Positions 10,030 through 21,111 of a DNA stretch of 64,000 nt are shown in pieces (within the stretch, counting starts at the first letter, position 1; the number at the start of each line of letters is the position of its first letter). Under the pieces are notes generated by a model, which saw nothing but the letters and a program-made list of their open reading frames with translations, was not told the origin of the DNA and did no database searches. Source of the stretch: Enterobacter sp. 638 (GTDB lineage Bacteria; Pseudomonadota; Gammaproteobacteria; Enterobacterales; Enterobacteriaceae); the NCBI RefSeq assembly GCF_000016325.1, contig NC_009436.1, positions 2,604,001 through 2,668,000 on the forward strand, written 5' to 3'. Both the position numbers and the translations under genes were made by a program.

Positions 10030-10899
10030 ATGAACATGCTGGAAAAAATCCAGTTTCAACTGGAACACCTTAGCAAATCCGAGCGAAAAGTGGCTGAAGT
10101 TATTCTCGCCTCCCCTGCTCAGGCCATTCATTCAAGCATCGCTACGCTGGCACAAGAATCCGGTGTGAGCGAGCCCACCGTTAACCGCTTTTGCCGCAGT
10201 CTGGAGACACGCGGTTTTCCCGATTTTAAACTGCATCTGGCGCAAAGTCTGGCAAACGGCACGCCTTATGTAAATCGCAATGTCGATGAAGATGACAGCG
10301 TTGAAGCCTACACCGGTAAAATTTTCGAATCGGCGATGGCAACGCTCGATCACGTTCGCCAGTCGCTGGACAGAACGTCAATCAATCGCGCCGTGGATTT
10401 GCTCACCCAGGCGAAAAAGATTGCCTTCTTTGGTCTTGGCTCATCCGCCGCGGTCGCGCATGATGCGATGAACAAATTTTTCCGTTTTAACGTGCCGGTT
10501 ATCTATTCCGATGACATCGTGCTGCAACGCATGAGCTGTATGAATTGCGATGAGGATGATGTGGTCGTGCTAATCTCGCACACGGGGCGGACCAAAAGTC
10601 TTGTCGAACTGGCGCAGCTAGCGCGTGAAAACGATGCCATGGTCATCGCAATCACCACCGCTGGCACTCCACTGGCGCGAGAAGCCACCTTAGCCATTAC
10701 GCTTGACGTACCAGAAGATACGGATATTTACATGCCTATGGTGTCTAGGCTGGCGCAGTTAACCGTCATTGATGTACTGGCAACCGGTTTTACGCTGCGT
10801 CGTGGAGCAAAATTCCGAGATAACTTGAAGCGGGTCAAAGAAGCGCTTAAGGAATCGCGTTTTGATAAAGAGTTGCTCATTAAGGGCGATGTACCCTAA
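10030..10899 (+). CDS. hexR: Transcriptional regulator HexR (RpiR family)
   Basis: HexR is a DNA-binding repressor of glucose catabolism genes. It has an N-terminal RpiR-type helix-turn-helix (about residues 1-77, with VSEPTVNRFCRS as recognition region) and a C-terminal SIS sugar-phosphate domain (about 125-265) that binds KDPG. The ATG at 10030 gives MNMLEKIQ and 289 residues, the E. coli length; the upstream in-frame extension of 58 residues is not family-like. It faces zwf, whose leader carries a perfect HexR site. Confidence 0.95.
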   Translation: MNMLEKIQFQLEHLSKSERKVAEVILASPAQAIHSSIATLAQESGVSEPTVNRFCRSLETRGFPDFKLHLAQSLANGTPYVNRNVDEDDSVEAYTGKIFESAMATLDHVRQSLDRTSINRAVDLLTQAKKIAFFGLGSSAAVAHDAMNKFFRFNVPVIYSDDIVLQRMSCMNCDEDDVVVLISHTGRTKSLVELAQLARENDAMVIAITTAGTPLAREATLAITLDVPEDTDIYMPMVSRLAQLTVIDVLATGFTLRRGAKFRDNLKRVKEALKESRFDKELLIKGDVP

Positions 10900-11005
10900 A
10901 TGATGTTATAAGGTTGTTACTTTTTTCGGTATTCGGTAAGTTTCTACACAGCGCCGAATCAATGTTCACGCAACACCAAAGTTGTTTCAGTCAACGGAGT
11001 ATTAC

Positions 11006-12448
11006 ATGTCCAGAAGGCTTCGCAGAACCAAGATCGTTACCACCTTAGGTCCGGCTACCGACCGCGATAATAATCTCGAGAAAATTATTGCCGCAGGCGC
11101 CAACGTGGTACGCATGAACTTCTCTCACGGTACACCTGAAGACCACAAATTACGTGCAGACAAAGTCCGTGAGATCGCGGCTAAACTGGGGCGTCACGTG
11201 GCTATCCTCGGCGACCTGCAGGGTCCGAAGATCCGCGTGTCGACATTTAAAGAAGGCAAAGTTTTCCTCAATATCGGCGACAAGTTCCTCTTAGATGCCA
11301 ACCTGGGTAAAGGTGAAGGCGATAAAGAGAGAGTCGGCATTGACTACAAAGGTCTGCCCGCTGACGTTGTGCCCGGCGATATCCTGCTGCTTGATGATGG
11401 TCGCGTACAGCTGAAAGTGCTGGAAGTTCAGGGCATGAAAGTGTTCACCGAAGTCACCGTGGGTGGCCCGCTGTCGAACAATAAAGGCATCAACAAACTG
11501 GGTGGCGGTCTGTCCGCAGAAGCGCTGACCGAGAAAGATAAAGCCGATATCATCACTGCCGCGCAGATCGGCGTCGACTATCTGGCCGTCTCCTTCCCGC
11601 GCTGCGGCGAAGATCTGAATTATGCTCGTCGTCTGGCGCGCGATGCAGGCTGCGATGCAAAAATCGTCGCGAAAGTCGAACGTGCAGAAGCCGTTTGCAG
11701 CCAGGACGCCATGGATGATGTGATTCTGGCCTCCGACGTGGTGATGGTCGCTCGTGGCGATCTGGGTGTCGAAATTGGCGATCCAGAACTGGTAGGTATT
11801 CAGAAAGCGCTTATTCGCCGCGCGCGTCAGCTTAACCGCTCGGTGATCACCGCGACTCAGATGATGGAGTCAATGATTACCAATCCGATGCCAACGCGTG
11901 CAGAAGTCATGGACGTGGCAAACGCCGTGCTGGATGGGACGGATGCCGTCATGCTGTCGGCAGAAACCGCAGCGGGTCAATACCCTGCTGAAACCGTTGC
12001 TGCTATGGCGCGCGTGTGCCTGGGCGCTGAGAAGATCCCAAGCATTAACGTGTCTAAGCACCGCCTGGATATTCAGTTCGACAATGTGGAAGAAGCGATT
12101 TCCATGTCCGCGATGTACGCGGCAAACCATCTGAAAGGCGTAACCGCCATCATTACCATGACGGAATCAGGCCGTACCGCGCTGATGACGTCACGTATCA
12201 GCTCTGGTCTGCCTATCTTTGCCATGTCCCGCCATGAGCGCACGCTGAACCTGACGACGCTGTACCGTGGCGTCACGCCAGTGTACTTCGACAGCACCAG
12301 TGAAGGCGTTGCGGCTGCTAACGATGCTGTTAACTTGCTGCGAGACAAAGGCTATCTGGTGTCTGGCGATATCGTTATCGTGACCCAGGGCGACGTGATG
12401 AGCACCATCGGCTCAACGAACACCACACGTGTCATGACCGTCGAGTAA
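11006..12448 (+). CDS. pykA: Pyruvate kinase II
   Basis: PykA converts phosphoenolpyruvate and ADP to pyruvate and ATP, the last step of glycolysis; the PykA isozyme is AMP-activated in E. coli. The domains A, B and C of the family are present, with the Mg/PEP-binding KVERAEA and the [10 protein letters not shown] signature. Length is 480 residues, as in E. coli. I start at the ATG at 11006 (MSRRLRRTK), preceded by CGGAG, rather than at an in-frame codon eight residues earlier. A strong terminator follows. Confidence 0.96.
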   Translation: MSRRLRRTKIVTTLGPATDRDNNLEKIIAAGANVVRMNFSHGTPEDHKLRADKVREIAAKLGRHVAILGDLQGPKIRVSTFKEGKVFLNIGDKFLLDANLGKGEGDKERVGIDYKGLPADVVPGDILLLDDGRVQLKVLEVQGMKVFTEVTVGGPLSNNKGINKLGGGLSAEALTEKDKADIITAAQIGVDYLAVSFPRCGEDLNYARRLARDAGCDAKIVAKVERAEAVCSQDAMDDVILASDVVMVARGDLGVEIGDPELVGIQKALIRRARQLNRSVITATQMMESMITNPMPTRAEVMDVANAVLDGTDAVMLSAETAAGQYPAETVAAMARVCLGAEKIPSINVSKHRLDIQFDNVEEAISMSAMYAANHLKGVTAIITMTESGRTALMTSRISSGLPIFAMSRHERTLNLTTLYRGVTPVYFDSTSEGVAAANDAVNLLRDKGYLVSGDIVIVTQGDVMSTIGSTNTTRVMTVE

Positions 12449-12468
12449 ATGCGTTAGCTGTCGTGTAT

Positions 12469-12502
12469 AAAAAATCCCCCGTTTGCGGGGGATTTTTTAT
12501 TT
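12469..12502. terminator. Bidirectional terminator between pykA and lpxM
   Basis: AATCCCCC pairs with GGGGGATT around a short GTTTGC loop, with A-run before and T-run after. It serves pykA on the plus strand and overlaps the lpxM stop region on the minus strand. Confidence 0.9.
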
Positions 12503-13468
12503 CTTCGGATATAACTCTTTACGCCGGTAAGGTTCTTTTTCGCCCGGCTTACGCGTTTTCAATAGCTTGAGGATCCAGGTGTATTGTTCTAGATGCGGTC
12601 CCACCAGAATCTCGACCTCTTCATTCATGCGACGCGCAATCGTGTGATCATCTGCGGTGAGCAAATCATCCATAGGTGGGCGGACTTCAATAGTCAATCG
12701 ATGGGTTTTCCCGTTGTAGATAGGGAACAGCGGTACGACGCGTGCGCCACACACTTTCATCAAACGGCCTATCGCGGGCAGCGTCGCTTTGTAGGTAGCA
12801 AAGAAATCAACAAACTCGCTATGTTCAGGGCCATGATCCTGGTCCGGCAAATAGTAACCCCAATACCCCTGACGAATAGATTTGATAAAGGGTTTAATGC
12901 CATCGTTACGCGCATGCAAGCGCCCACCAAAGCGGCGACGAACGGTGTTCCAGACGTAATCGAAAATCTTGTTGCCCTGGTTATGGAACATCGCCGCTAT
13001 TTTCTGGCCCTGCGATGCCATTAACATGGCGGGAATATCCACGCCCCAGCCGTGCGGCACCAGAAAAATCACTTTCTCATCGTTGCGACGCATCTCGTCG
13101 ATGATTTCCAGTCCTTTCCAGTCGACCCGATTCATCACTTTTTTGGGCCCACGTAACGCCAGTTCACCCATCATTGCCATTGCCTGCGGTGCGGTCGTGA
13201 ACATGTCATCGATAATCGCTTCGCGCTCGGCGTCGGTTTTTTCCGGAAAACAGTAGTAAAGGTTAATTTGCGCACGGCGACGGGCACTTTTACCGAATCG
13301 ACCAGCAAGTAAACCCATTTTACCGAGCACAGGGTCACGCACAGCCGCGGGAAGTAAGGCTATACCTGCAAAGGCATAAACACCAAGCCAGGCGCCCCAG
13401 TGGCGTGGATGGCGAAACGATTTCTCAAACTCGGGAATGTATTCAATATTGTTTTTTTGGGTTTCCAT
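12497..13468 (-). CDS. lpxM: Lipid A biosynthesis myristoyltransferase
   Basis: LpxM (MsbB) adds the secondary myristate to Kdo2-lipid A at the inner membrane, completing hexa-acylation. The HX4D catalytic motif is H139 to D144 (HGWGVD). A hydrophobic N-terminal anchor occupies about residues 24-42. Length of 323 residues is identical to E. coli. It lies next to mepM on the same strand, but a terminator in between suggests separate transcripts. Confidence 0.96.
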   Translation of the reverse strand: METQKNNIEYIPEFEKSFRHPRHWGAWLGVYAFAGIALLPAAVRDPVLGKMGLLAGRFGKSARRRAQINLYYCFPEKTDAEREAIIDDMFTTAPQAMAMMGELALRGPKKVMNRVDWKGLEIIDEMRRNDEKVIFLVPHGWGVDIPAMLMASQGQKIAAMFHNQGNKIFDYVWNTVRRRFGGRLHARNDGIKPFIKSIRQGYWGYYLPDQDHGPEHSEFVDFFATYKATLPAIGRLMKVCGARVVPLFPIYNGKTHRLTIEVRPPMDDLLTADDHTIARRMNEEVEILVGPHLEQYTWILKLLKTRKPGEKEPYRRKELYPKK

Positions 13469-13542
13469 GCTGGTTCCAGGGTCTGGTGACGCACAAAATT
13501 ATAATGAGGTAGTTTAGCGAGGCAGGCTCAAAGGCACAAAAG

Positions 13543-13573
13543 AAAAAGCCGGCGCATGTTCGCACCGGCTTTC
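13543..13573 (-). terminator. mepM terminator
   Basis: On the minus strand AAAGCCGG pairs with CCGGCTTT and is followed by a T-rich run. It lies 15 bases past the mepM stop. Confidence 0.85.
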
Positions 13574-13587
13574 TAAATGCAAGAGAA

Positions 13588-14907
13588 CTAATCGAAACGC
13601 AGTTGCGGCATCACTTCTTTCACCTGCGCCAGGTAATCGCTGCGATCTTTACCGGTCAGCCCTTCGGTACGCGGCAATTTAGCCGTCAACGGGTTAACCG
13701 CCTGCTGGTTTATCCACACTTCATAGTGCAGATGTGGACCCGTTGAACGTCCGGTGTTGCCTGAAAGCGCAATGCGATCACCACGTTTCACCTTCTGGCC
13801 CGGCTGAACCAGCAGTTTACGCAGGTGCATATAGCGGGTGGTGTAGGTACGACCGTGACGAACGGCAACGTAATACCCTGCAGCGCCACTGCGTTTTGCA
13901 ATCACCACTTCACCATCACCCACAGAGAGCACTGGCGTACCTTGCGGCATCGCGAAGTCAACACCACGGTGTGGCGCGACGCGCCCGGTTACCGGGTTCA
14001 GACGACGTGGATTAAAGTTGGAGGAAATACGGAACTGCTTTGACGTTGGGAAGCGCAGGAAGCCTTTCGCCAGCCCGGTCCCGTTACGGTCGTAGAACTT
14101 GCCGTCTTCTGCGCGAATCGCGTAATAATCTTTACCTTCAGATCGTAAACGCACGCCCATCAGTTGGCTCTGCTCGCGCTTGCCGTCCAGCATTTCGCGG
14201 GACATCAAAATAGAAAACTCGTCGCCTTTTTTGAGCTTACGGAAATCCATCTGCCACTGCATCGCTTTGATGACGGAGCTGATTTCACCACTGGTTAAAC
14301 CGGCGTCACGAGCGCTGGCCACAAAACTGCCGCCAACGGTGCCTTTCAGCACGTTGTTAACCCAGTCGCCCTGCTGCATTTCGCTGGTCATTTTGAAACC
14401 GTTTCCAGCACGATCGTAGGTTCGGGTTTCGCGGCGGGAGACTTCCCAGGTCAGGCGCTGTAAATCGCCGTCATTAGTCAGCGTCCAGGAAAGCTGTTGA
14501 CCAATTTTCAGGTTACGTAATTCTTTATCTGAGGCAGCAAGCTGGCTGATATCGCCCATCTCAATGCCGTACTGATTCAATACGCTGCTGAGTGTATCCC
14601 CTGTCGAAACGACGTATTCGTGGATACCGGCTTCATTTGCAGTTTTGTCATCCAGTTCATCCTGAGGGATAGCTTCATCTTCCTGCGGAGCTTGATCGAT
14701 TGGCTCACTGGCTTCAGGTAGCAACGAACGGATTTCATTCTTTTCCAGCTCGATGGTTTTGACGATAGGGGCTGAATGCGGGTGGTACACATAGGGCCGC
14801 CAGACGGCGACCGCTAAAGTGAGAACTGTAAGAGACCCCAGCATAACGCGGTGGGGTCTAGGCAGATTGTTAAATGCCAGGGCGACAGAGCGGGCTATCT
14901 GTTGCAC
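13588..14907 (-). CDS. mepM: Murein DD-endopeptidase MepM
   Basis: MepM cuts D-Ala-mDAP crosslinks in peptidoglycan to allow sacculus growth. It has an N-terminal transmembrane anchor (about residues 20-37), a LysM domain (about 96-145) and a C-terminal M23 peptidase domain. The zinc ligands are H313 and D317 in HRGVD and H394 in HLHYEVW, with H392 as catalytic partner. Length of 439 residues is one short of E. coli. It is adjacent to znuA on the same strand, 15 bases downstream of it. Confidence 0.95.
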   Translation of the reverse strand: MQQIARSVALAFNNLPRPHRVMLGSLTVLTLAVAVWRPYVYHPHSAPIVKTIELEKNEIRSLLPEASEPIDQAPQEDEAIPQDELDDKTANEAGIHEYVVSTGDTLSSVLNQYGIEMGDISQLAASDKELRNLKIGQQLSWTLTNDGDLQRLTWEVSRRETRTYDRAGNGFKMTSEMQQGDWVNNVLKGTVGGSFVASARDAGLTSGEISSVIKAMQWQMDFRKLKKGDEFSILMSREMLDGKREQSQLMGVRLRSEGKDYYAIRAEDGKFYDRNGTGLAKGFLRFPTSKQFRISSNFNPRRLNPVTGRVAPHRGVDFAMPQGTPVLSVGDGEVVIAKRSGAAGYYVAVRHGRTYTTRYMHLRKLLVQPGQKVKRGDRIALSGNTGRSTGPHLHYEVWINQQAVNPLTAKLPRTEGLTGKDRSDYLAQVKEVMPQLRFD

Positions 14908-14922
14908 GTATTCACTTCCTCG

Positions 14923-15867
14923 TTAATCTCCTTTCAGGCAGCTTGAATACTGGTTCGCCAATTGGCTGAGAAACTGCGAGTAGCTCGTTTTGCTCAACGT
15001 AATATTGGTTCCAAGCGGGTCCAGGGTTCCCATGCGCACGGAAGTTCCCCTGGCCACGGCTTCAACGACCGCTGGCCTGAACTGTGGCTCAGCAAAAACG
15101 CATGTCGCCTTTTGCTCAACCAACTGTGTTCTTATTTCATGTAAACGCTGCGCACCAGGCTGGATTTCCGGGTTGACGGTGAAATGCCCCAGCGGGGTCA
15201 GACCGTAGTGTTTTTCATAGTAGCCATAAGCATCATGAAAAACGAAATACCCTTTTCCTTTCAATGGTGCGAGCTCGTTACCTACCTGCTTATCGGTTGC
15301 GGCTAATTGTGCCTCAAAATCCTTCAGGTTGGCGTCTAGTTTGGCTCGACTTTGCGGCATAAGTTCCACTAATTTATCGTGGATTGCAACCGCTGAGAGC
15401 CGCGCTATCTCTGGAGAGAGCCAAAGATGCATGTTGTACTCGCCATGATGGTGATGGTCGTCACCTTTTTCACCTTGGCCGTGGTCGTGCCCTTCGTCAT
15501 GATCGTCGTCATCTGACCCTTTCATGAGCAACGGTTTCACACCGGCAAGTTCAGCGATAGTGACCTTTTTCTGCGCAGGTGTCTGGCTAGCGGATTTCTG
15601 CATGAACGCTTCCATCTCTGGACCAATCCACACCACTAAGTCCGCGTTCTGTAAGCGTTTTGCATCAGATGGACGCAGTGAATAGTCATGTTCTGACGCA
15701 CCGTCAGGCAGCAATACTTGCGTTTCAGTGACGCCATCGGCGATGGCAGAAGCGATGAATCCCAGCGGTTTAAGCGAAGCGACAACGGCGGCGTTAACAT
15801 CTTGTGCTGTGGAGCCCAAAAGGGCAGCGGATAATGCTGCGAAAAGAAGCGTATTTTTATGTAACAT
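14923..15867 (-). CDS. znuA: Zinc ABC transporter periplasmic binding protein
   Basis: ZnuA is the high-affinity periplasmic zinc receptor of ZnuABC. It begins with a signal peptide (about residues 1-29) and has the family's His/Asp-rich loop near residues 118-142 (a run of HD, HH and DD), followed by conserved His ligands in MHLWLSPE and [10 protein letters not shown] start at the ATG at 15867, giving MLHKNTLLF and 314 residues, close to the E. coli length of 310; a longer in-frame extension crosses the Zur site and is not credible. Confidence 0.95.
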   Translation of the reverse strand: MLHKNTLLFAALSAALLGSTAQDVNAAVVASLKPLGFIASAIADGVTETQVLLPDGASEHDYSLRPSDAKRLQNADLVVWIGPEMEAFMQKSASQTPAQKKVTIAELAGVKPLLMKGSDDDDHDEGHDHGQGEKGDDHHHHGEYNMHLWLSPEIARLSAVAIHDKLVELMPQSRAKLDANLKDFEAQLAATDKQVGNELAPLKGKGYFVFHDAYGYYEKHYGLTPLGHFTVNPEIQPGAQRLHEIRTQLVEQKATCVFAEPQFRPAVVEAVARGTSVRMGTLDPLGTNITLSKTSYSQFLSQLANQYSSCLKGD

Positions 15868-15900
15868 AATGCAACTTATGATCGTAATGAATGAGTTGGA

Positions 15901-15915
15901 TGTGATATTATAACA
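15901..15915. promoter_or_regulatory. Zur operator between znuA and znuCB
   Basis: TGTGATATTATAACA matches the Zur palindrome core (TGTTATANTATAACA) with one mismatch. It sits in the 77-base divergent gap, so one site can shut off both znuA and znuCB when zinc is plentiful. Confidence 0.85.
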
Positions 15916-15944
15916 TTCGATGACTTCTGCAAGCTTAAATTGAC

Positions 15945-16700
15945 ATGATGAATTTAGTTTCTCTCGAAAATATCTCGGTCTCATTCGGTCAGCGCCGCGT
16001 CCTTTCTGACGTGTCCCTGAATCTGAAACCGGGCAAAATATTGACGTTGCTCGGCCCCAATGGTGCAGGTAAATCGACGCTGGTTCGCGTGGTTCTTGGT
16101 CTGGTAGCACCTGACACGGGTGTGATCAAGCGCGACGAAAAACTGCGAATTGGCTACGTCCCGCAAAAGTTACACCTGGACTCTACCCTGCCGCTGACCG
16201 TGAGTCGTTTTCTGCGACTGCGCCCCGGTACGCGTAAAGCCGATATTCTCCCTGCGCTAAAGCGCGTTCAGGCAGGCCATCTGATTGAAGCCCCCTTGCA
16301 GAAACTCTCGGGTGGCGAGACGCAGCGCGTATTACTGGCGCGAGCGTTGCTAAGCCAACCGCAGCTTCTGGTGCTCGATGAACCGACTCAAGGCGTGGAT
16401 GTTAACGGCCAGGTTGCGCTGTACGACTTAATTGACCAACTCCGTCGCGAGCTGGATTGCGCCGTGCTGATGGTTTCGCACGATCTGCATTTGGTGATGG
16501 CGAAAACCGACGAAGTGCTCTGCCTGAACCATCACATCTGTTGTTCAGGTACGCCTGAAGTCGTATCCATGCATCCAGAATTCATTTCGATGTTTGGCTC
16601 CCGCGGCGCCGAACAACTTGGGATTTATCGCCACAACCATAATCATCGCCATGATTTACAGGGACGGATTGTCCTGCGTCGGGGAAATGGACACTCATGA
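15945..16700 (+). CDS. znuC: Zinc ABC transporter ATP-binding protein
   Basis: ZnuC is the ATPase of the zinc importer. Walker A is GPNGAGKST (about residues 38-46), the ABC signature is LSGGETQ, Walker B is LLVLDEPT, and the switch His is in MVSHDLH. A His-rich tail (HNHNHRHD) near the C terminus is typical of ZnuC. Length of 251 residues equals E. coli. It overlaps znuB by four bases (ATGA), showing translational coupling. Confidence 0.96.
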   Translation: MMNLVSLENISVSFGQRRVLSDVSLNLKPGKILTLLGPNGAGKSTLVRVVLGLVAPDTGVIKRDEKLRIGYVPQKLHLDSTLPLTVSRFLRLRPGTRKADILPALKRVQAGHLIEAPLQKLSGGETQRVLLARALLSQPQLLVLDEPTQGVDVNGQVALYDLIDQLRRELDCAVLMVSHDLHLVMAKTDEVLCLNHHICCSGTPEVVSMHPEFISMFGSRGAEQLGIYRHNHNHRHDLQGRIVLRRGNGHS

Positions 16701-17482
16701 TTGAATTGTTATTACCCGGCTGGCTTGCCGGGATTATGCTCGCCTGCGCGGCGGGACCGCTGGGTTCATTTGTCGTCTGGCGTCGAATGTCCTATTTCGG
16801 CGATACGCTGGCACATGCTTCACTGTTAGGCGTGGCATTTGGTTTACTGCTGGATGTGAATCCATTCTATGCGGTCATTGCCGTCACGTTGATGCTGGCC
16901 GCGGGTCTGGTGTGGCTCGAAAAACGCCCTCACCTCGCAGTCGATACCCTGTTGGGTATTATGGCGCACAGCGCGTTGTCTCTTGGCCTGGTGGTGGTGA
17001 GCCTGATGTCGAACATTCGTGTCGATTTGATGGCTTATCTGTTTGGCGATTTGTTGGCGGTGACACCAGAAGATCTGATCTTTATCGCGATTGGCGTTGT
17101 GATTGTGCTGGGGATTTTGCTGTGGCAGTGGCGCAATTTGCTCGCCATGACCGTCAGCGAGGATTTGGCCTTTGTCGATGGCGTTAAGCTTCAGCGCGTG
17201 AAGCTGTTGCTGATGCTGGTGACAGCGCTGACAATTGGCGTCGCAATGAAATTTGTCGGCGCACTGATTATCACGTCATTACTGATTATTCCGGCCGCGA
17301 CGGCACGTCGTTTTGCTCGCACACCAGAGCAAATGGCGGGAGTCGCCGTGGTTATCGGCATGATTGCGGTAACGGGTGGATTAACATTCTCGGCGTTTTA
17401 CGATACGCCTGCTGGCCCGTCGGTGGTGCTCTGCGCCGCGCTGATGTTTATCTTCAGCATGATGAAAAAGCCCGCCAGTTGA
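16697..17482 (+). CDS. znuB: Zinc ABC transporter permease
   Basis: ZnuB is the membrane channel subunit of the zinc importer, an ABC-3 family permease with about seven to eight hydrophobic helices across 261 residues. The start overlaps the znuC stop. Together with znuA across the Zur site it forms the complete ZnuABC system. Confidence 0.95.
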   Translation: MIELLLPGWLAGIMLACAAGPLGSFVVWRRMSYFGDTLAHASLLGVAFGLLLDVNPFYAVIAVTLMLAAGLVWLEKRPHLAVDTLLGIMAHSALSLGLVVVSLMSNIRVDLMAYLFGDLLAVTPEDLIFIAIGVVIVLGILLWQWRNLLAMTVSEDLAFVDGVKLQRVKLLLMLVTALTIGVAMKFVGALIITSLLIIPAATARRFARTPEQMAGVAVVIGMIAVTGGLTFSAFYDTPAGPSVVLCAALMFIFSMMKKPAS

Positions 17483-17488
17483 GGTGAA

Positions 17489-17512
17489 TACCCTCTCCCA
17501 CCGGAGAGGGTA
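17489..17512. repeat. Intergenic hairpin between znuB and ruvB
   Basis: TACCCTCTCC and GGAGAGGGTA form a perfect 10-bp stem around CACC. An A-run follows on the plus strand, so there is no T-tail for either gene and it is not a standard terminator. Similar CCCTCTCC/GGAGAGGG hairpins recur between enterobacterial genes, which is recalled knowledge and not tested here. Confidence 0.6.
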
Positions 17513-17520
17513 AAAAAATG

Positions 17521-18534
<1,014 letters not shown>

Positions 18535-18539
18535 TTACC

Positions 18540-19151
18540 TCACAATGCAGCGCGGAGCGCTTCACGAATCAGGGTTTCGCTGTTAGCGTCGGGTTTGGCG
18601 ATTTTACTCACCATACGGCTGGCTTCCTGAGGCTTATAGCCCAATGCAACCAGCGCAGCCACCGCTTCTTGCTCCGCATCGTCTGACGTTGGGCCGTTCG
18701 GAGACGTCAACACCAGATCGGCGGCTGGCGTGAACAGATCGCCATGCAAGCCTTTAAATCGGTCTTTCATTTCGACAATCAGTCGCTCGGCGGTTTTTTT
18801 GCCAATGCCTGGCAGTTTAATCAATGCAGCGGGATCTTCACGCTCAACGGCATTCACAAACTGGTGCGCAGACATGCCGGACAAAATAGCCAGCGCGAGT
18901 TTCGGTCCAACGCCGTTGGTTTTAATCAGCTCACGGAACAGCATGCGTTCCTGCTTGTTGTTGAACCCATACAGCAGCTGCGCATCTTCACGCACCACAA
19001 ATTGGGTGAAGATGATGGCTTCTTTGCCCGCGTCCGGAAGTTCATAGAAACAGGTCATCGGCATATGGACTTCATACCCCACGCCTCCTGTTTCAAGCAG
19101 GACTAACGGGGGTTGTTTTTCAAGAATAATGCCTCTGAGTCTGCCAATCAC
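18540..19151 (-). CDS. ruvA: Holliday junction branch migration complex subunit RuvA
   Basis: RuvA is the tetrameric Holliday-junction binding protein that loads RuvB. It has an N-terminal OB fold ([12 protein letters not shown]), two helix-hairpin-helix motifs (including [12 protein letters not shown]) and a C-terminal domain III that contacts RuvB. Length is 203 residues, as in E. coli. It is the first gene of ruvAB. The E. coli gene yebB, which lies between ruvC and ruvA, is missing; only a short gap with a LexA site remains. Confidence 0.97.
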   Translation of the reverse strand: MIGRLRGIILEKQPPLVLLETGGVGYEVHMPMTCFYELPDAGKEAIIFTQFVVREDAQLLYGFNNKQERMLFRELIKTNGVGPKLALAILSGMSAHQFVNAVEREDPAALIKLPGIGKKTAERLIVEMKDRFKGLHGDLFTPAADLVLTSPNGPTSDDAEQEAVAALVALGYKPQEASRMVSKIAKPDANSETLIREALRAAL

Positions 19152-19193
19152 ATGACGCTCCTGCGTAAAGGGCTAAAGATTTACCGCCATCAT

Positions 19194-19222
19194 AAAAAAA
19201 GGCTGGATGTTTATCCAGCCTG
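19194..19222 (-). terminator. ruvC terminator
   Basis: On the minus strand GGCTGGAT pairs with ATCCAGCC and is followed by seven T. It lies just past the ruvC stop at 19231. The same bases form the LexA box of ruvAB. Confidence 0.85.
19203..19218. promoter_or_regulatory. LexA (SOS) box upstream of ruvAB
   Basis: CTGGATGTTTATCCAG has the LexA form CTG-N10-CAG and differs at two central positions from the E. coli ruvA box as I recall it. It lies 52 bases before the ruvA start, so ruvAB should be DNA-damage inducible. It is contained within the ruvC terminator stem. Confidence 0.82.
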
Positions 19223-19230
19223 ATTTGTGA

Positions 19231-19752
19231 TTATCGTAACCGACCTCGCGCCAGACTGAGCCGAGACTCACTCATTTGCATGGAGTTTTGGGTTACGTGA
19301 CAGTGCGTTATCGCAATGGCCAGCGCATCCGCGGCATCCGCTTGCGGATTTGCCTGTAGTTTAAGCAAGGTGCGCACCATGTGCTGCACCTGGCTTTTAG
19401 CAGCACCGCCAGTACCTACCACGGTCTGCTTGACCTGACGCGCCGCATATTCGAACACGGGCAAGTCCTGGTTGACTGCCGCAACGATCGCGACCCCGCG
19501 AGCCTGGCCCAATTTCAGTGCTGAATCGGCATTTTTCGCCATAAACACCTGCTCGATGGCGAAGAAGTCGGGCTGAAACTGGGTGATGATTTCCGACACA
19601 CCCGCGTAAATCAACTTGAGACGCGAGGGTAAATCATCAACTTTGGTGCGAATGCACCCGCTGCCAAGATAGGTTAACTGACGCCCGACCTGGCGAATAA
19701 CGCCATAACCGGTGATGCGTGAGCCGGGGTCAATCCCGAGGATAATCGACAT
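19231..19752 (-). CDS. ruvC: Crossover junction endodeoxyribonuclease RuvC
   Basis: RuvC is the dimeric resolvase that cleaves Holliday junctions. The acidic catalytic residues appear in GIDPG near the N terminus, in AIEQVF, and in [11 protein letters not shown] near the C terminus. I choose the ATG at 19752 (173 residues, the E. coli length), which lies seven bases after GGAG; a GTG one codon earlier is possible. It follows yebC on the same strand and ends at its own terminator. Confidence 0.96.
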   Translation of the reverse strand: MSIILGIDPGSRITGYGVIRQVGRQLTYLGSGCIRTKVDDLPSRLKLIYAGVSEIITQFQPDFFAIEQVFMAKNADSALKLGQARGVAIVAAVNQDLPVFEYAARQVKQTVVGTGGAAKSQVQHMVRTLLKLQANPQADAADALAIAITHCHVTQNSMQMSESRLSLARGRLR

Positions 19753-19786
19753 CACGCATCTCCTGTAAGGGGTTCAGAGGCTCTCA

Positions 19787-20527
19787 TCAGAGAGTCGCTG
19801 CAACCTCATCAGAAATTTCACCGTTATGGTAAACTTCCTGCACGTCATCGCAGTCTTCGAGCATGTCGATCAGACGCAGCAGTTTTGGCGCGGTTTCCGC
19901 ATCCATGTCCGCTTTGGTTGATGGAATCATGGACACTTCCGCGTTATCTGCTTTCAGACCCATAGCAGCCAGTGCATCACGCACAGCGCCCATCTCTTCC
20001 CACGCGGTGTAGACATCAATCGCGCCGTCATCAAAGGTCACAACGTCTTCAGCACCGGCTTCAAGCGCGGCTTCCATAATCGCATCTTCATCGCCCGCAT
20101 CGAAAGAGATAACCCCTTTCTTGCTGAACAGATAGGCTACGGAACCGTCAGTGCCCAGGTTACCACCGGTTTTGGTGAAGGCATGACGCACTTCGGCAAC
20201 GGTACGGTTACGGTTGTCAGACAAACACTCGACCATAACCGCTGTACCGCCAGGACCGTAACCTTCATAAATGATGGTTTCCATATTCGCGTCGTCATCG
20301 CCGCCCACGCCACGCGCGATGGCGCGGTTCAGGGTGTCACGCGTCATGTTGTTCGCCAGCGCTTTGTCGATAGCCGCGCGCAGACGTGGGTTGGAACCCG
20401 CATCACCGCCGCCCAGACGCGCTGCTGTCACCAGCTCACGAATGATCTTTGTGAAAATTTTACCGCGCTTGGCATCCTGTGCCGCTTTGCGGTGCTTTGT
20501 GTTGGCCCACTTACTATGACCTGCCAT
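19787..20527 (-). CDS. yebC: YebC/TACO1 family protein
   Basis: A 246-residue member of the universal YebC/TACO1 family. The N terminus [14 protein letters not shown] is diagnostic. Family members are described as transcription regulators or as factors that help ribosomes through proline-rich stretches; which applies here cannot be told from sequence. Length matches E. coli. It precedes ruvC with a 34-base gap and follows an ERIC-like repeat that separates it from nudB. Confidence 0.95.
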   Translation of the reverse strand: MAGHSKWANTKHRKAAQDAKRGKIFTKIIRELVTAARLGGGDAGSNPRLRAAIDKALANNMTRDTLNRAIARGVGGDDDANMETIIYEGYGPGGTAVMVECLSDNRNRTVAEVRHAFTKTGGNLGTDGSVAYLFSKKGVISFDAGDEDAIMEAALEAGAEDVVTFDDGAIDVYTAWEEMGAVRDALAAMGLKADNAEVSMIPSTKADMDAETAPKLLRLIDMLEDCDDVQEVYHNGEISDEVAATL

Positions 20528-20559
20528 AAAAAGTTCTCCAAAATTATCCTTCGCCTTTC

Positions 20560-20668
20560 AACTTCCAGATGCGTTGGCTGCGCCTGCTTAAGCCCGTCAC
20601 TTACTGAAGTAAGCGCCTGGCGATTAATGGCTTTACCGCCTTGCCGGAAACGAAAATGCTCGGAAATT
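20560..20668. repeat. Degenerate ERIC (IRU) element
   Basis: The gap between nudB and yebC contains the ERIC core order: CGTTGGCTGCG, then GTCACTTACT, then AGTAAGCGCCTGG, then GCCGCC-like sequence. The centre CTTACT/AGTAAG forms a stem, as in ERIC. Several positions differ from consensus, so it is an old copy. Confidence 0.7.
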
Positions 20669-21110
20669 AATTAACATTAATTACAAATTCTTCAATCGCC
20701 TGCCGATTGCTCCACGACTTGGTGAGCGCTGCGGCCTCTGTCGCATCAACCCAGCGGTAGGTCAAATGTTCCGTGAACACAATTTCCCGTTCGTGGGGCA
20801 GCGCAAGACAGAACCATGATTCCGTATTACGCTGAATTCCCGGCGCATAGCGATGACGTAAATGGCTAAAAATTTCAAACTCCACCGTGCGCTGGCAGTT
20901 CATCAAGGTCAGTTGCTCGTCGGCAACATCAATCAGGACCTCTTCCTTTACTTCGCGCGCGGCGGCCTGCAGCGCGGTTTCTCCCTCTTCCAGACTGCCG
21001 GTTACCGACTGCCAGAAATCAGGATCGTCGCGCCGCTGCAACATCAGCACCCGTCTGGTGTCGGCTGCAAAAATGACGACTAACACCGAAACGGGACGCT
21101 TAAAGGCCAT
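20667..21110 (-). CDS. nudB: Dihydroneopterin triphosphate pyrophosphatase (Nudix)
   Basis: NudB removes pyrophosphate from dihydroneopterin triphosphate in folate synthesis. The Nudix box is complete at residues 38-60: G at the start, then REVKEE as the REUXEE metal-binding core. Length is 147 residues against 150 in E. coli, the difference being at the N terminus. It begins two bases after the aspS stop and is probably in the aspS operon. Confidence 0.93.
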   Translation of the reverse strand: MAFKRPVSVLVVIFAADTRRVLMLQRRDDPDFWQSVTGSLEEGETALQAAAREVKEEVLIDVADEQLTLMNCQRTVEFEIFSHLRHRYAPGIQRNTESWFCLALPHEREIVFTEHLTYRWVDATEAAALTKSWSNRQAIEEFVINVN

Positions 21111-21111
21111 A

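Noticed and set aside
15425..15520. His/Asp codon-rich stretch as a tandem repeat or CRISPR-like array
   Set aside because: It is the metal-binding loop of znuA, not spaced repeats. No CRISPR pattern was found anywhere in the window.
15868..16110. Long N-terminal extension of znuA
   Set aside because: It crosses the Zur operator and the znuC start. The signal peptide begins at the 15867 ATG.
17489..17512. Terminator for znuB or ruvB
   Set aside because: The stem is perfect but followed by A on the plus strand, so there is no T-run downstream of the stem for either direction.
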